Source: Rhizobium oryziradicis
Lineage (GTDB): Bacteria > Pseudomonadota > Alphaproteobacteria > Rhizobiales > Rhizobiaceae
Assembly: GCF_001939045.1 (NCBI RefSeq)
Contig: NZ_MKIM01000021.1
Span: 124,001-188,000 of the forward strand
Length of the DNA: 64,000 nucleotides
Direction: 5' to 3'
Positions within the stretch are counted from its first letter, which is position 1. Each line of letters starts with the position of its first letter. The notes beneath the pieces were generated by a model. That model did not search any database and had not been told where the DNA came from. It worked only from the letters and a program-made list of their open reading frames with translations. Below are positions 62,912-64,000 of this stretch, in pieces. The position numbers and the translations under genes were made by a program.

Positions 62912-64000
62912 ATGGCCAATCCTGTTGAAATTCGCGGCCTGAAAGTCGAGGCAAAAACCGATGCCAACCGCCGGATCGAAATCGTCAAGGGCATTGATCT
63001 CGACATTGCCCCCGGCGAAATCCTCGCCCTGATTGGAGAGAGCGGATCGGGCAAGACCACCATTGCCCTCACCCTTATGGGCCACACCCGCACCGGCTGC
63101 ACCATTTCCGCAGGCTCCGTGATGGTCGATGGGCAAGATGTAGTATCCATGACGGAGCGTGAGCGCGCCAAGCTGCGCGGAGCCGTGGTGAGCTACGTGC
63201 CGCAATCGGCTGCCTTGGCCTTCAATCCCTCAAAAACCATCATGGATCAGGTGATTGAGGTGACACAGATCCACGCGATCATGCCCGCTCAGGACGCGCG
63301 GCAAAAGGCAATTGAGCTGTTTCGCGCCCTGTCCCTGCCCAATCCGGACACGATCGGCGAGCGATATCCCCACCAGGTCTCCGGCGGGCAGTTGCAGCGG
63401 CTTGCGGCGGCCATGGCTTTGATTGCCAATCCGAAAGTGGTTATTTTTGACGAGCCCACCACCGCACTGGATGTGACAACCCAGATCGAAGTGCTTCGCG
63501 CCTTCAAGGATGTGATGCGGCGCGCTGGTGCCGCCGCAATCTATGTGTCGCACGATCTTGCCGTGGTTGCGCAACTGGCTGATCGGATTGCCGTGCTGCG
63601 CAATGGGGCGGTTCAGGAAATTGGCGACACGGTGCAGATTCTGGAACGGGCGCAGCATCCCTATACCCGCGAACTGATTGCCGCCTTTGAGCCGCATCGC
63701 GCTCCTATGGTGTTGGGCAACATAGACCAGCAGAGGCCGTTGCTGGAAGTTGAAAATGTGGTGGCGGGCTACGGTCGATCAGCAATTGGCAATTCCTTGC
63801 TGGTGAAAGCTGTCGATCATGTCAGCCTCAAGCTTTATCGGGGCCGCAATCTCGGCATTGTTGGCGAGTCCGGCTGCGGAAAATCAACGCTTGCCCGGAC
63901 CATTTCCGGAATTTTACCGGCAGCCGAGGGCAATATCATTTTCGATGGCCGCGAGCTTGGCGCGGGCTACAAGGAACGGACCGCGCAGCAAAAGCGGGAA
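62912..64000 (+). CDS. Peptide-type ABC transporter ATPase, truncated by the right edge
   Basis: The frame opens with ATG 62912, directly after the permease stop, and runs 363 codons to the edge without a stop. A first complete ATPase domain has Walker A GESGSGKTT, signature VSGGQLQR and Walker [15 protein letters not shown] second begins near residue 275, with Walker [10 protein letters not shown] about 45 residues later. It is therefore another fused OppD/OppF-type protein, probably about 550-600 residues in full, driving the two permeases before it. Nothing can be said of its end. Confidence 0.85.
   Translation, partial: MANPVEIRGLKVEAKTDANRRIEIVKGIDLDIAPGEILALIGESGSGKTTIALTLMGHTRTGCTISAGSVMVDGQDVVSMTERERAKLRGAVVSYVPQSAALAFNPSKTIMDQVIEVTQIHAIMPAQDARQKAIELFRALSLPNPDTIGERYPHQVSGGQLQRLAAAMALIANPKVVIFDEPTTALDVTTQIEVLRAFKDVMRRAGAAAIYVSHDLAVVAQLADRIAVLRNGAVQEIGDTVQILERAQHPYTRELIAAFEPHRAPMVLGNIDQQRPLLEVENVVAGYGRSAIGNSLLVKAVDHVSLKLYRGRNLGIVGESGCGKSTLARTISGILPAAEGNIIFDGRELGAGYKERTAQQKRE

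Noticed and set aside
1-64000. CRISPR array, tRNA, rRNA, insertion sequence or prophage
   Set aside because: I saw no regularly spaced direct repeats, no tRNA-like cloverleaf, no rRNA-like segment, and no transposase, integrase or phage structural gene.

Overview
The window looks like part of a rhizobial alphaproteobacterial replicon (Rhizobiaceae, Brucellaceae or Phyllobacteriaceae type). The clearest pointer is the segment 21113-31173. An AraC-type regulator there is divergent from a six-gene alpha-galactoside uptake and hydrolysis operon, in the same layout as the agpT / agaL1-agpABCD-agaL2 locus I know from Sinorhizobium meliloti. Short palindromic intergenic repeats of the kind common in rhizobia recur through the window. 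The gene content is almost purely accessory catabolism and transport: four complete or nearly complete ABC importers, each with its own catabolic enzymes and regulator. This suggests a megaplasmid, chromid or second chromosome, but that is inference. I see no rRNA, tRNA, CRISPR array, insertion sequence or phage gene.

Layout. 168-9418 (minus): a ribose-type sugar/polyol ABC importer, a short-chain dehydrogenase, and two sets of DhaK/DhaL kinase subunits. One DhaK is fused to a SorC-family transcriptional regulator. The set fits import of a small polyol, oxidation to a ketose and phosphorylation, with C4 polyols via erythrulose as my best guess. 10027-13146 (plus): DUF4331, DUF4198 and HupE/UreJ-like envelope proteins. 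13332-20709 (minus): a large di-haem cytochrome c, a GMC flavoprotein and a membrane-embedded patatin-like lipase. 21113-31173: the agp alpha-galactoside locus. 31409-32983: a LysR regulator divergent from an SRPBCC-like protein. 33276-39001 (plus): the periplasmic protease Prc, a TPR sulfotransferase and a TPR/glycosyltransferase-like protein.

39047-49645 is the most interesting unit. It holds a dipeptide-type ABC importer, a cytosolic GH1 beta-glucosidase, a binuclear amidohydrolase, a SelA/DgaE-like PLP enzyme and a RidA-type imine deaminase, with an IclR regulator between the two halves. Together they read as a pathway that imports a glycosylated, N- or O-acylated amino compound, removes the sugar and acyl groups, and deaminates the product. 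49821-56563 is an RND efflux pump with its adaptor. Upstream of the adaptor gene sits an alpha/beta-hydrolase homologue that has lost its catalytic serine, and a LysR gene diverges from the set. 56688-64000 holds a HAD dehalogenase-type gene divergent from a class III aminotransferase plus a fourth peptide/opine-type ABC importer, whose ATPase gene runs off the right edge.

A pattern across the window: each of the four substrate-binding-protein genes is followed at once by an intercistronic stem-loop before the next operon gene. This is the arrangement expected if the binding protein is made in excess of its membrane partners. Operators and promoters proposed here come from reading the sequence by eye and have not been tested.
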